Source: Archangiaceae bacterium
GTDB lineage: Bacteria > Myxococcota > Myxococcia > Myxococcales > Myxococcaceae
DNA: 64,000 nt
Assembly (NCBI GenBank): GCA_016714225.1
Contig: JADJNS010000005.1
Span: 248,001-312,000 of the forward strand
Reading direction: 5' to 3'
The notes beneath the pieces were generated by a model that was not told where the DNA came from, searched no databases, and saw nothing but the letters and a program-made list of their open reading frames with translations. The position numbers and the translations under genes were made by a program. Below are positions 9,368 to 19,710 of the stretch, piece by piece (positions within the stretch are counted from its first letter, which is position 1; each line of letters begins with the position of its first letter).

Positions 9368-10498
9368 TTACGCCGCCGGCAGCTCATGGGTGAGCGCCGC
9401 CCACCGATTGGCCATCTCCGCCGACAAAGCGAAAGGCTTGAGCTCCCACTCGAAGCCACCGCTCGCAACCGGCTGGCTCTGCTGCACGTTCGCCCAGAAA
9501 GAAACGTCCTCCAGCTTCACCTGCACCAGCCAGTTCGAGCGCCCTGGAGTGCTGGCCCGCACCGTCAACCCGGTGGTGCTGGCCTTGGTGAGCTCGGCGG
9601 TCATCGGCCCGGGGCCCGCAGCGCTGAGCTGCACCTGCTTGCTGTTCGCCGCGGCGGGGGTGAGCGGCACCGAGACGGTGTTGCTGCTCTCGGGCCCATC
9701 GAGCCCGAACGCCTCGACCAGCTCGGGCATGGTGGGAATGCGCTTCGCCAGCGCCTTGCACTCCTGGGTGGTGAGCAGCCCGATGCCGCCGAGCCGCTCG
9801 GCGGTGATGAGCGGCTCCTGCTCCATCAGCGCGACCACCTGGTCGGCGATCTGCACGAAGCGCAGGTTGGGGTCGGTCTCGGTCGCGTCGCGCGCGTGGT
9901 GGTCGGCGATCACCTCTTCCAGCGCGGTCGGCAGCATCCACTTCGCTGCGATGACCATGCCCAGCTCGACGTGAAAGCGCTCGACCACCCGCCACCCCTC
10001 GACCTCGTCGGTGCAGCCCAGCTCCTCGATGACGGTGATGGCCAGCACCCGGCCGATGTCGTGCAACAGCCCGGCGATGAACGCCTCTTCCGACGGCTTG
10101 CCGCCCGCCTGGGCCAGGCACTCGCACACGATGGCCGCGGTGAGCGACTGCCGCCACGCCCGCCGACGCAGCGAGGCCAGCGGCCCCGGCGCCGCGAACA
10201 CCCGCTGGGTTCCCGCCGCCACCGAGAGCCGGTGCAGCTGCTGGCTGCCGATGCGCACCACCGCGTTCGACAGCGTCGAGGCCGGCTCGCCGCGCGAGTA
10301 GAAGACCGAGTTCGCCACCCTCAAGGTCGTCGCCGCCAGCACGTCGTCGGTGCGCAGCACCTTCACCACCTCGTCGATGGTGAAGCCCGGCTTGCCGAGC
10401 ACCCGCTGGAGCTTGCCTGCACTGGGTGGGTAAGCCGGGACCCGCACGTCGCCGCGCTGCACGCGCGCGACGATGGCGCTCTCCAATGCCTCGCTCAT
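9368..10498 (-). CDS. HDOD-domain signalling protein
   Basis: 376 residues. An HDOD domain spans about residues 15-215, an HD-hydrolase-related fold found in bacterial signalling proteins, often without known activity. Seen here: the YPPSAGKLQRVL start of the fold, NSVFYSRGEP, the retained HDIG in GLLHDIGRVLAI, and ADHHA. The remaining ~150 residues form a separate C-terminal part with beta-like stretches (WLVQVKLEDVSFW), not recognised. The start was put at the ATG of MSEALES; a GTG six codons further up is equally open and neither has a clear ribosome site. It is divergent from the pyrophosphatase gene. Confidence 0.8.
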   Translation of the reverse strand: MSEALESAIVARVQRGDVRVPAYPPSAGKLQRVLGKPGFTIDEVVKVLRTDDVLAATTLRVANSVFYSRGEPASTLSNAVVRIGSQQLHRLSVAAGTQRVFAAPGPLASLRRRAWRQSLTAAIVCECLAQAGGKPSEEAFIAGLLHDIGRVLAITVIEELGCTDEVEGWRVVERFHVELGMVIAAKWMLPTALEEVIADHHARDATETDPNLRFVQIADQVVALMEQEPLITAERLGGIGLLTTQECKALAKRIPTMPELVEAFGLDGPESSNTVSVPLTPAAANSKQVQLSAAGPGPMTAELTKASTTGLTVRASTPGRSNWLVQVKLEDVSFWANVQQSQPVASGGFEWELKPFALSAEMANRWAALTHELPAA

Positions 10499-10550
10499 GG
10501 GGAAAGGCATCGGCACGTTTCCGGGCGGTCTTCAGGTAGGTTCGCCCTCA

Positions 10551-11177
10551 ATGAGCGCCATTCGCCCCTCCCTCTTCGCCGCACACCCCTGGCACGGCGT
10601 GCATCCCGGCGAGAATGCTCCGGAAGAGCTGATCGCCTACGTCGAGATGGTCCCCACCGACGTGGTCAAATACGAGCTCGACAAAGACAGCGGGCTCTTG
10701 AAGGCCGATCGGCCGATCAAGTTCTCGAGTGTGCCTCCGTCGCTGTACGGCTTCATTCCACGCTCACTGTGCGACAAGAAGGTGGGTGAGCGCTGCGGCG
10801 CGCGGCTGGGCCGCAGCAACGTCGGTGGTGACCAGGACCCGATGGACATCTGCATTCTCACCGAGCGGCCGTTCGCGCACGGTCAGGTGCTGGTGCCGGT
10901 CAAGCCGGTGGGCGGGCTCCGCATGGTCGACCGCAACGAGGCCGACGACAAGATCATCGCGGTGCTCAAGGGCGACGCGGTGTGGGGCCACCTCGACGAG
11001 ATGGAGAAGCTGCCCCCCACCCTCATCGAGCGGCTCAAGCACTACTTCCTCACCTACAAGCTGACCCCCGGCGCGACCTCGTCGCAGGTCGAGATCGCCG
11101 AGGTCTACGGCCGCGACGAAGCGCACGAGACCATTCGCGCCAGCTTCGAGGATTACCGGAAGAAGTACCTGGTCTGA
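10551..11177 (+). CDS. ppa: Inorganic pyrophosphatase, family I (soluble)
   Basis: 208 residues. Soluble family I enzymes hydrolyse pyrophosphate and so pull biosynthetic reactions forward, including the CMP-Kdo and CTP-using steps encoded nearby. The family signature is present as GDQDPMDICIL with its metal-binding aspartates, preceded by KYELDKDSG and PSLYGFIPRSLC. It is slightly longer than the E. coli enzyme (about 176 residues), with extra N-terminal sequence and a short insertion before the signature (GERCGARLGRSNV). The start is the ATG directly ahead of SAIRPSLF; the longer frame upstream overlaps the divergent HDOD gene. Confidence 0.88.
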   Translation: MSAIRPSLFAAHPWHGVHPGENAPEELIAYVEMVPTDVVKYELDKDSGLLKADRPIKFSSVPPSLYGFIPRSLCDKKVGERCGARLGRSNVGGDQDPMDICILTERPFAHGQVLVPVKPVGGLRMVDRNEADDKIIAVLKGDAVWGHLDEMEKLPPTLIERLKHYFLTYKLTPGATSSQVEIAEVYGRDEAHETIRASFEDYRKKYLV

Positions 11178-11250
11178 TGCAGCGCAGCACCGCGGCGTAA
11201 CGCAGGGTCGGGCTCGCTCGGCGGCGTTAGGTCTCCCTCAAGGAGATGAC

Positions 11251-11574
11251 ATGCCGAACCGCAACCCCGACACCGAGAAGCCCGAGCAGAAGCCCAAGCC
11301 CAAGCCGAACCTCAACATCGACCCGCCCATCGACTACCACGATGAGCCGCCGCCGGTGATCAAGGCCCAGAACGAAGACGTGGAAGAGGGCGAAAACGAA
11401 GGCGAGGGCAACCGCACCGCCGACCGCAACTACCGCGCGGGCGTCGAGAAGACCGTGAAGAGCGGCAAGGTCGAGGCGGGCGCCAAGAAGGCCGAAGAGG
11501 CGCTCGAAGACGACGAACAACGTGAAGAGCTGGAAGAGGCCGAGCGCGACGCGCGCAAGAGCCAGGTGCACTGA
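11251..11574 (+). CDS. Small highly charged hypothetical protein
   Basis: 107 residues. It is dominated by Glu, Lys, Asp, Asn and Pro with almost no hydrophobic core, so it is probably disordered or a single helix: a Pro/Lys-rich first third (EKPEQKPKPKPN), then an acidic block, then an alternating Lys/Glu helix. A good ribosome site (AAGGAGATGAC) precedes the ATG. It stands alone between ppa and pyrG. No function is recognised. Confidence 0.7.
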   Translation: MPNRNPDTEKPEQKPKPKPNLNIDPPIDYHDEPPPVIKAQNEDVEEGENEGEGNRTADRNYRAGVEKTVKSGKVEAGAKKAEEALEDDEQREELEEAERDARKSQVH

Positions 11575-11688
11575 AGAATCGAACAGATGTCTGCTGCCGC
11601 CGCGCGAAGCGTCACCCGCATCGCGCGGCGCAGTCATTTCTGGCCTCGGGGGCGTTGACGCGCGTGCGCCGGTTTGGCATCACGGGTC

Positions 11689-13311
<1,623 letters not shown>

Positions 13312-13315
13312 CGCC

Positions 13316-14128
13316 GTGGCCATCGCCCTCTGCGGACACAAGGTCGGCCCCGGTGAGGCGCTGTTCGTCATCGCCGGCCCCGACGTCATCGAGTCGGAAG
13401 AGATGGTGCTGCGCCACGCCCGGCGCGTGCGCGAGACCTGCGAGCGGCTGCAGCTGCCGTTCGCCTTCAAGTGCAGCTACGACAAGGCCAACCGCACCTC
13501 GCTGAAGAGCTTTCGCGGCCCGGGGCTCACCGAGGGGCTGCGCATTCTGGCGAAGGTGAAGCGCGAGGTGGGGGTGCCGATTCTCACCGACGTGCACGAC
13601 CTCTCGCACGTGGCGCCCGCCGCCGAGGTGGCCGACATCATCCAGGTGCCGGCGTTCTTGTGCCGGCAGACCGACCTGGTGGTGGCGGTGGCCAAGACCG
13701 GGCGCGGAGTGAACCTGAAGAAGGGCCAGTTCGTCTCGCCGATGGACATGGTCCACCAGGCGAAGAAGGCCTTCGACTCGGGCAACACCGACGTGCTGGT
13801 GACCGAGCGCGGCGCCTCGTTCGGCTACCGCAACCTGGTGGTCGACATGCGCGCCTTCGCCATCATGCGCGAGGCGGGCTTGAGCGTCTGCTTCGACGCC
13901 ACCCACTCGGTGCAGCTGCCCTCGGCAGGCGACGGAGAGACCGCCGGCGAGCGCCAGTACGTCTCGCTGCTGGCGCGCGCCGCGGCGGCGGCCGGCATCG
14001 ACGCGCTGTTCACCGAGGTGCACGAGAACCCCGACCAGGCGCTGTGCGACGGGCCGTGCTCGCTCACCTTCGACGGCTGGGAAAAGACGCTGCGCGACGT
14101 GCTCGCGATTCGCAGCGCGCTGAAGTGA
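13316..14128 (+). CDS. kdsA: Kdo-8-phosphate synthase
   Basis: 270 residues (E. coli 284). It condenses arabinose 5-phosphate with phosphoenolpyruvate to Kdo-8-phosphate. Family segments are clear: KCSYDKANRTS, GPGLTEGLRIL, TDVHD, IQVPAFLCRQTDL, and the C-terminal DGPCSLTFDGWE. The start codon is GTG at 13316. One position is odd: the N-terminal motif reads IAGPDVIES, with Asp (about residue 23) where metal-dependent enzymes have Cys and metal-independent ones Asn. It follows pyrG by four bases and its stop overlaps the next gene's GTG. Confidence 0.95.
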   Translation: MAIALCGHKVGPGEALFVIAGPDVIESEEMVLRHARRVRETCERLQLPFAFKCSYDKANRTSLKSFRGPGLTEGLRILAKVKREVGVPILTDVHDLSHVAPAAEVADIIQVPAFLCRQTDLVVAVAKTGRGVNLKKGQFVSPMDMVHQAKKAFDSGNTDVLVTERGASFGYRNLVVDMRAFAIMREAGLSVCFDATHSVQLPSAGDGETAGERQYVSLLARAAAAAGIDALFTEVHENPDQALCDGPCSLTFDGWEKTLRDVLAIRSALK

Positions 14129-14775
14129 GGCGGGCGCTGCTCGCAGCGTGGGTGCTCGCGGCCTGCAAAGAGCCGGGGCCGCCGCTGCCCGACCCGAAGG
14201 TGGTGCGCGACCGGCTGTGCGCCGAGGCCGCGCCCGCAGTGAAGGCGCTCTCCGCACAGCTGCGCGTCGTCGCCGGGTACCAGGTGCCCGACGTGAAGGT
14301 CGACGCGGCGCCGGGGCGGGCGGTGCGGCTGCGCGCGCTGCACGGCGAGGCCAGCACCGAGGTGCTCTTCGGCGAAGCTCCGGGTGCGGTGGCGCAGTGC
14401 GCGGCGATGGTCGAGCGCTGCGAGGCCGAGCTCGAGACGGTCGAGCGGGTGCTCGGCCGGTGCGCCGGCCTCGACAGCGTGGTGCTGGTGCGGCCCAACG
14501 TCGACGAGCCGGTGAAGGTGAACGAGGCGATGCTGAACAAGTACCTCGGCGGCCGGGTGAACGGAGTCGCCCTCGCCTACGCGCTGATGCTCGACGGCGG
14601 CACGCCACAGCTGCTGGGCGCGGTGCGCTTCGACGTGAAGCTGCGCGGCGGCGTCGAGGTCGACCGCGACGCGCCCACCGAAGAGCGCGAGAAGGCGCTC
14701 AACGACGCCCTGCACCGCCAGGTGCTCGAAGAGGTCGAGGCGAAGCTCGCTCCACCCAGGCCAAGCGCACCCTGA
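14125..14775 (+). CDS. Hypothetical lipoprotein
   Basis: 216 residues. The N-terminus (MRRALLAAWVLAACKEPG) is a lipoprotein signal with a clear lipobox LAAC. The mature part is not recognised; it has several Cys residues (RLCAEAA, AQCAAMVERCEAE, LGRCAG) that suggest disulfides and ends in a Glu/Pro-rich tail. The GTG start overlaps the kdsA stop (GTGA), so it is translationally coupled to kdsA, which suggests an envelope role, though nothing in the sequence shows which. Confidence 0.75.
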   Translation: MRRALLAAWVLAACKEPGPPLPDPKVVRDRLCAEAAPAVKALSAQLRVVAGYQVPDVKVDAAPGRAVRLRALHGEASTEVLFGEAPGAVAQCAAMVERCEAELETVERVLGRCAGLDSVVLVRPNVDEPVKVNEAMLNKYLGGRVNGVALAYALMLDGGTPQLLGAVRFDVKLRGGVEVDRDAPTEEREKALNDALHRQVLEEVEAKLAPPRPSAP

Positions 14776-15274
14776 AGCGGAGCGAAGCCTCGACGGCCCG
14801 GCGCGGGCACAGGCACGCCTCGCGATGAAAACGCTTCGGTGTGATTCGAGGTGCTGCGGGGGCGCAGCTCTCCAGAGAGCCCGGGCGACGTGGGTTTGTC
14901 AGTGAGCGAACTTCATCAGGCGTCGGGCGGATGCCTTGCGCGCTGTTGCTGAGGCCTCGGCGTGCGCGGCTTTCGTTCTGACCGGGGTTTTCGTCGTCGG
15001 CGACGAAATTCGCGGTCAGAACTCGAGCCTGGCGGCGCGCACGCGGAGGTCTGCCGTGCCCTCGTCTGCGATTCGAGGCGACGTATCGGGCCGCTCGTGC
15101 TTGCCGTCCCACCCATTCGCTTCAGTTCGCGCAGGGGAGCCGCTGCGCAGCCATCGAGCGCCGTCGAGTGGCATGCGTGCGCAGCATCGCGAGCAGCCAC
15201 CTCTCCCCGCACACTCCGCGCCGCCGCAGGCGCAGGTGGTCGACGGGCCGATTTCCTCGAATGAGGGCTGTGTC
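14776..15274. other. Intergenic region without a supported gene
   Basis: About 500 bases between the lipoprotein gene and the convergent gene ending at 15275. Open frames cross it on both strands, but their Arg/Ala-rich translations and lack of codon bias suggest no protein. The only structured part is a nested palindrome at 14975-15022, listed separately. No tRNA-like fold was seen. Confidence 0.6.
14975..15022. repeat. Nested 48-bp palindrome
   Basis: GTTCTGACCG (14975-14984) pairs with CGGTCAGAAC (15013-15022), and inside it TTTCGTCG pairs with CGACGAAA around a short loop. The result is a near-continuous 18-bp hairpin with small internal bulges. There is no adjacent T-run on either strand, so it is not a typical intrinsic terminator. 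It could be an operator, an RNA hairpin or a mobile palindrome. Confidence 0.55.
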
Positions 15275-17002
15275 TCACTCGACGTGCAGCGTCACCGGCC
15301 CGGTCACGGTGCCGTTGAGCGTGAGCCACAAGGTCTGGGTGGCCGCATCGACGCTGGCGAAGTACGCGGTGGTCTCGTGCCCATCGAGCTGCACGCGTGC
15401 AGGCGCCACCCCGCTGAAGCCGGTGAAGCGGAAGATGGGCTTCTCGACCGCGCCGCCGGCCGGAGTCATCGCCACGGTCGCGCGATTGCCCACCATCGCC
15501 CCGCGCCAGACGCCGAACGAAGCGTCGTAGCTGGCGCCGGTCACCTGAGCGCCCAGCAGGTGCTCGACCTGGGTGACCTGGGCCAGGGTGGCCGAATTCG
15601 TCTTCGGCCCCACCGCCATGAACACCGAGTAGGCCACCGTCGGGTAGCCGCTGAGCGTCTTGCCGAACGCCGAGTACGAGGTCTTGCCCACCGCGCCGAA
15701 GGTGGTGCCCCAGGCGAGGCGATGCGACGAGGGGGTGGAGTCGATTTCGTACTGGTTGAGCTGGTACGGCCACAGGTAGTCCTGCGGCATGTTCCACCCG
15801 GCCGGGCTGCAGCCGGCGCCCTTGTTCGCCGAGGTGTGGCCCCAGCAGCTCGAGCCCAGCTTGCCGCTGCCGTAGTCGCCGCCGGCGGGCTGCGACTCCC
15901 ACGACTGGGTCTGCACCGCGCCCATCTCGGCGTCGACGTTCTGCGACCACATGCGCACGAACGGCACGGTGTTGGGCTGGGTGTAGTCCCACCCGGTGCC
16001 GGGAGCGACCGGCCCGGCGGTGGTGCTGAACTTGTACTTGTCGCCCCACGCCACCCCGCCGATGGGGCCCGAGGTGCCTTCGAAGGCGAGGTCTCCGTAC
16101 GGCGCGCGCGAGTCGGCGGCGAGCACGTTGGGGCCGGCCGCGCTGGCGTCGTAGGTGATGAAGTACACCGGGCTCGAGCGGCCCGAGGCGAAGAACCAGT
16201 GCACCGTGGCGTCGAGCGGCCCGCCCGGGTTCATGCGCACCTTGAACTCGTGAATCGCGTGGTGCGGCCCGGCGAAGACGGTGCGGAAGCTGCCGCTGTG
16301 GCCTTTGCTCACGTCGGCGGTGCTGGCGTAGTGGTTCACCACGTAGCCCCAGCCCATCCACCCGTTCACGCCGGTGCCCCGCGCGGTGATGGGCATGCCG
16401 CCCAGCTCGTAGGTCAGCTCGCGCAGATAGCCGCCGTGCGAGCCGCCCGGGTCGGCGCCGTCGTTGCGCACCAGCGCTGCGGTGCGGCGCCGGCACGAGG
16501 CGTCGCTCCAGCCGTAGCGGTCAGAGACGTAGCCACCGACGCTCACCCCCGGCTCGAGGCTCACGGCGGCGCAGCCCGACGCGCCGGGAGTGAACGCGAC
16601 CGGCAGCACCGAGCCGCCCGCGCTGCCGCCCGCAGTCGCGCCGCCGCCCGCAGTCGCGCCGCCGCCCGCAGTCGCGCCGCCGCCCGCAGTCGCGCCGCCG
16701 CCCGCAGTCGCGCCGCCACCCGCAGTCGCGCCGCCACCCGCAGTCGCGCCGCCACCCGCAGTCGCGCCGCCGCCCGCAGTCGCGCCGCCACCCGCAGTCG
16801 CGCTGCCTCCCGCAGTCGCGCCGCCGCCCGCAGTCGCCTCTCGGCCACCGGCCGCGACGAAGTCGACGCCGCCCGCAGCTCCGCCGTTCGGCTGCACCGT
16901 GCCGCCCAGGTTTTCATTTTCGAGCGGCACGCTGATTTCAGCAGCGCAGCCGGCCATACCCAACACCAGGGCCGCCAGGGCGGCCCGCACTTCGTTCTTC
17001 AT
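15275..17002 (-). CDS. Secreted lipoprotein with repeat linker, unrecognised C-terminal domain
   Basis: 575 residues. The signal peptide ends in a lipobox (LVLGMAGC), so the protein should be lipid-anchored. Residues ~45-125 are a Gly/Ala/Thr linker built from a six-residue unit (GGATAG), encoded by twelve 18-base DNA repeats. The large remaining domain (~residues 130-575) is rich in aromatic residues and Gly and has scattered Cys; it looks like an extracellular beta-rich enzyme or binding domain, but no family is recognised. Start ATG at 17002 with AAAGGGA upstream. The linker length is likely to vary between strains. Confidence 0.8.
   Translation of the reverse strand: MKNEVRAALAALVLGMAGCAAEISVPLENENLGGTVQPNGGAAGGVDFVAAGGREATAGGGATAGGSATAGGGATAGGGATAGGGATAGGGATAGGGATAGGGATAGGGATAGGGATAGGGATAGGSAGGSVLPVAFTPGASGCAAVSLEPGVSVGGYVSDRYGWSDASCRRRTAALVRNDGADPGGSHGGYLRELTYELGGMPITARGTGVNGWMGWGYVVNHYASTADVSKGHSGSFRTVFAGPHHAIHEFKVRMNPGGPLDATVHWFFASGRSSPVYFITYDASAAGPNVLAADSRAPYGDLAFEGTSGPIGGVAWGDKYKFSTTAGPVAPGTGWDYTQPNTVPFVRMWSQNVDAEMGAVQTQSWESQPAGGDYGSGKLGSSCWGHTSANKGAGCSPAGWNMPQDYLWPYQLNQYEIDSTPSSHRLAWGTTFGAVGKTSYSAFGKTLSGYPTVAYSVFMAVGPKTNSATLAQVTQVEHLLGAQVTGASYDASFGVWRGAMVGNRATVAMTPAGGAVEKPIFRFTGFSGVAPARVQLDGHETTAYFASVDAATQTLWLTLNGTVTGPVTLHVE
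16622..16840. repeat. Tandem 18-bp repeat array (12 units) inside the lipoprotein gene
   Basis: The core CGCAGTCGCG (last bases vary in the final units) recurs every 18 bases from 16631 to 16829, twelve times, with only small changes (CCGCCG, CCACCC, TGCCTC variants). As 18 is a multiple of three, gain or loss of units keeps the frame and changes only the length of the GGATAG linker. Confidence 0.9.
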
Positions 17003-17106
17003 TCGGTCCCTTTGGAAAACAGGACCTCGCAGGGCCGTGCGTCTTAGCGAACGCGCCGAGGGCGAGTCACTGCGACATCACGGCACACTGCGGCACAGCG
17101 TCGCGC

Positions 17107-18009
17107 TCAGCGCTGCTTGCGGCGCTGCATCATCACCGCGAGCACGATGATGCCGCTCACGAACAGGCCGCTCACCAGCACGATGCCGATGAGCGCCAGC
17201 GGCGAGAGGTTCTTCCCGTCGTCGAGCTCGCACAGCAAGGTCTGCCCGTCGACGTTCAGGTGCAGCGTGTCGCGCATGAAGTCGCGGTCGGCCCCGGCCA
17301 CGCCCTCCCACAGCACGTTGCGCAGGGTGCACTTCCACTCGCCCTGCGCCGCGAGCCGGTCGAGCGCGAAGGTAATCATCTCGTTGGTCTTGAGCACCAC
17401 CGGTACGTACGAGCCCTCGGGCGCTCCGCGCGGGTAGACCGGAATCTGAAACGACGCCGAGGTCTTCACCCCGTTCTTGGTGCGCGTGACCTCGAGGTAC
17501 CGCTCGAGGTCGAGCTCTCCGCGCAGGGTGAGGTTGCTCGTGGTGAGCTTCACCTTACCCAACTCTTCGGCGTTCACCGTCTGCGCGCCCGAGTCGAACG
17601 CGTGAATGATGAACGGCGCCATCGCGATGCACAGCACCGCCATGACGACCACCGGCATCACCACCATCATCACCCGCTGGGTGTCGCGCGCGCCCATCTG
17701 CTTGAACGCGTCGGCCCGCGGCAGCGCGCGCAGGTCGGCGCCGGCCCTGAGCCCGGCGAGGTCATCGGCCAGCAGCTTGAACTGCGGGTCGCCGGCGTTC
17801 GCGTACGCGCGCAAGATGCCGCGCTTGCCGTCGGGCTTGTCGTACGCCACCACCAGCTCCTGGTAGTTGCCCTGCGCGGCGACGTACACGAACCGCACCG
17901 CCTCGACCGGCACCCGCTGGGTGCGCAGCCCCATCTTCACCTCGAGCTGGTCTTCCAGCCGCGCGGTGACGTTGAGGTTCAGGTACCGGAGCGCATAGGT
18001 CTTCCCCAT
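17107..18009 (-). CDS. Hypothetical membrane protein with two membrane segments
   Basis: 300 residues. Two strong hydrophobic segments are visible: one at about residues 118-140 (VVMPVVVMAVLCIAMAPFII) and one near the C-terminus at about 272-294, followed by a basic tail (QRRKQR). The part between them would be on the far side of the membrane and has beta-like sequence; the first ~115 residues would be cytoplasmic. No family is recognised. The start is the ATG at 18009 (MGKTYALRY); the open frame continues 45 codons upstream but that part has no coding character. It is divergent from the kinase-derived gene at 18164. Confidence 0.75.
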   Translation of the reverse strand: MGKTYALRYLNLNVTARLEDQLEVKMGLRTQRVPVEAVRFVYVAAQGNYQELVVAYDKPDGKRGILRAYANAGDPQFKLLADDLAGLRAGADLRALPRADAFKQMGARDTQRVMMVVMPVVVMAVLCIAMAPFIIHAFDSGAQTVNAEELGKVKLTTSNLTLRGELDLERYLEVTRTKNGVKTSASFQIPVYPRGAPEGSYVPVVLKTNEMITFALDRLAAQGEWKCTLRNVLWEGVAGADRDFMRDTLHLNVDGQTLLCELDDGKNLSPLALIGIVLVSGLFVSGIIVLAVMMQRRKQR

Positions 18010-18163
18010 GGGCGCGCCCGTATAGCGCGAGGTAACTCCACCTGACACTTGCGGCGCGCGCCCACGCCACTGCCCACCTTTGTGGGCACCCGCTCGCGCC
18101 TCAAGCCCCTGGAACGAGACGAAGAGGGCGCGCGGCCTCGGCATTGCTCAGTGTTCCCAACCC

Positions 18164-19144
18164 ATGAACACTTCTCCTCCGGCTACGACGTCGCGCCCGA
18201 ACCTGGGCGAAAGCGAGCTCACCCTCTCGGGCGTGCTGCAGGTCAGCATCGGCCGCGAGACCACGCACCTGCCGCTCACCGAGGCGCTGCAGCTCTCGCT
18301 CGAGGTGGTGCGCCTGGTGGCGAAGACCCACGACCAGGGCAAGGTGGTGGGCGTGCTCGACGCGGCGCACCTCGTCTGCAGCACCACCACCGGCTCGCTC
18401 GCGCTGGGCGGCAAGGGCGGCAACCCCATCGCACCCGAGCTCAAGCGCGGAGAGATGCCCGACCGCCTCACCGACGTCTACGCGCTCGGCGCGCTGATGT
18501 ACCGGCTGCTCACCGGCAGCAAGGTCGACCCCTCGCGTCTCATTCCCCCGCCGAGCCACTCCAACCCCGCGGTCGACACTGCGCTCGACGAGCTGGTGCT
18601 GTGCGCGCTCGACGAAGACCCCAGCGAGCGGCCCTACTCGGCGCGAGACCTCGAGCAGCGCCTGCTCGCCATCTACGAAGAGCTCGGGCTCGAAGACTCG
18701 CGCACCGAGGCCACCGCGCTCATCACCAAGGCGCGCCCGCGCAAGCCGGCGGCAGCTCCCGCTCCGGCGCCGAAGAAGGCGCCGCCCGCGCCGGCGCCCA
18801 AGCCGCGCTTCGCCCGGCCCGAGGCGACCGTCGACCACGACGAAGAAGAGGCGGAAGACGACGACGCGTACCACCCGCAGCTCGACAAGAACCCGCTCGA
18901 CAAGCGCTGGCTGATGGGAGGCCTCGCGGTGCTGGCGCTGTTCCTGGTGGCGTTCTTCGCCTGGCCGCAGTCGAAGCACGACACCGCGCGCGCCGACACC
19001 GACGACGAGGTGCCCGCACAGAAAGCGCGCGCGTCGAGCAAGTACACGCTCGCCCCGCCGCCGCCCAGCCAGCCGGTCAAGGCCCAGCTGGTCGACAACG
19101 GCACCGACGCGCCCAAGAAGTCGACCCGCCGCGCGCGCCGCTGA
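18164..19144 (+). CDS. Kinase-derived membrane protein lacking the ATP-binding lobe
   Basis: 326 residues. Residues ~85-185 match the C-lobe of a Ser/Thr protein kinase: an APE remnant (PIAPELKRG), the helix-F motif DVYALGALMYRLLTG, and the late Arg motif DEDPSERPYSA. The glycine loop, the VAIK lysine, the HRD loop and DFG are all absent, so catalysis is not expected. An Ala/Pro/Lys linker and an acidic stretch lead to one membrane segment at about 243-262 (GGLAVLALFLVAFFAW) and an extracytoplasmic tail. The layout copies that of myxobacterial receptor kinases, so this may be a decayed or scaffolding relative. The start was set at MNTSPPAT (18164). Confidence 0.7.
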   Translation: MNTSPPATTSRPNLGESELTLSGVLQVSIGRETTHLPLTEALQLSLEVVRLVAKTHDQGKVVGVLDAAHLVCSTTTGSLALGGKGGNPIAPELKRGEMPDRLTDVYALGALMYRLLTGSKVDPSRLIPPPSHSNPAVDTALDELVLCALDEDPSERPYSARDLEQRLLAIYEELGLEDSRTEATALITKARPRKPAAAPAPAPKKAPPAPAPKPRFARPEATVDHDEEEAEDDDAYHPQLDKNPLDKRWLMGGLAVLALFLVAFFAWPQSKHDTARADTDDEVPAQKARASSKYTLAPPPPSQPVKAQLVDNGTDAPKKSTRRARR

Positions 19145-19164
19145 AATCGCGCTAGAAGTCGCGC

Positions 19165-19710
19165 GTGCCCGAGACCCTCGACGCCCGCGCGGCCCGCATC
19201 AAGCTGATGGTGTTCGACGTCGACGGCGTGATGACCGACGGCGGCCTGTACTACGGCCCGCAGGGCGAGGCCTTCAAGCGCTTCGACGTCAAAGACGGTC
19301 ACGCGCTGGTGCTGGCGCGGCTCACCGGCCTGCCCGCCGCCATTCTCACCGCGCGCACGTCAGAAATCGTCGAGGTGCGAGGCCGCGAGCTCAAGCTCGC
19401 CAAGGTGATGCAGGGAAAGAAAGACAAGGGCCCCGCCCTCGACGAGCTGTGCCGCGAGCTGCAGGTGCCGCCCTCCGAGTGCTCGTACATGGGCGACGAC
19501 GTGAACGACCTCGCCCCGATGATGAAGGTCGCGCTCGCCGCCTGCCCCGCCGACGCGGCCCCCGAGGTGCGCGCGTTCTGCCACTACGTCGCCCCGTCGC
19601 GCGGCGGCTTCGGAGCGGTGCGCGAGCTCACCGAGCTGGTGCTCAAAGCCACCGGCCGGTGGTCCCAGGCGCTCGAGCTGCTTGGAGCAGGCATGCTCCA
19701 GAAGAGGTAG
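19165..19710 (+). CDS. kdsC: Kdo-8-phosphate phosphatase (HAD family)
   Basis: 181 residues, normal for KdsC, which removes the phosphate from Kdo-8-phosphate to give Kdo. HAD motif 1 is FDVDGVMTDG; the KdsC-specific run GLYYGPQGEAFKRFDVKDG follows; later motifs are TART, the Lys region (QGKKDKGPAL) and MGDDVNDL. The start is GTG at 19165, 20 bases after the previous gene. With kdsA and kdsB it completes the route from arabinose 5-phosphate to CMP-Kdo except for the isomerase. Confidence 0.95.
   Translation: MPETLDARAARIKLMVFDVDGVMTDGGLYYGPQGEAFKRFDVKDGHALVLARLTGLPAAILTARTSEIVEVRGRELKLAKVMQGKKDKGPALDELCRELQVPPSECSYMGDDVNDLAPMMKVALAACPADAAPEVRAFCHYVAPSRGGFGAVRELTELVLKATGRWSQALELLGAGMLQKR

Noticed and set aside
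16590..17150. Plus-strand PPAVA-repeat frame resembling a collagen- or elastin-like protein
   Set aside because: Only the antisense reading of the 18-bp repeat array of the lipoprotein gene.
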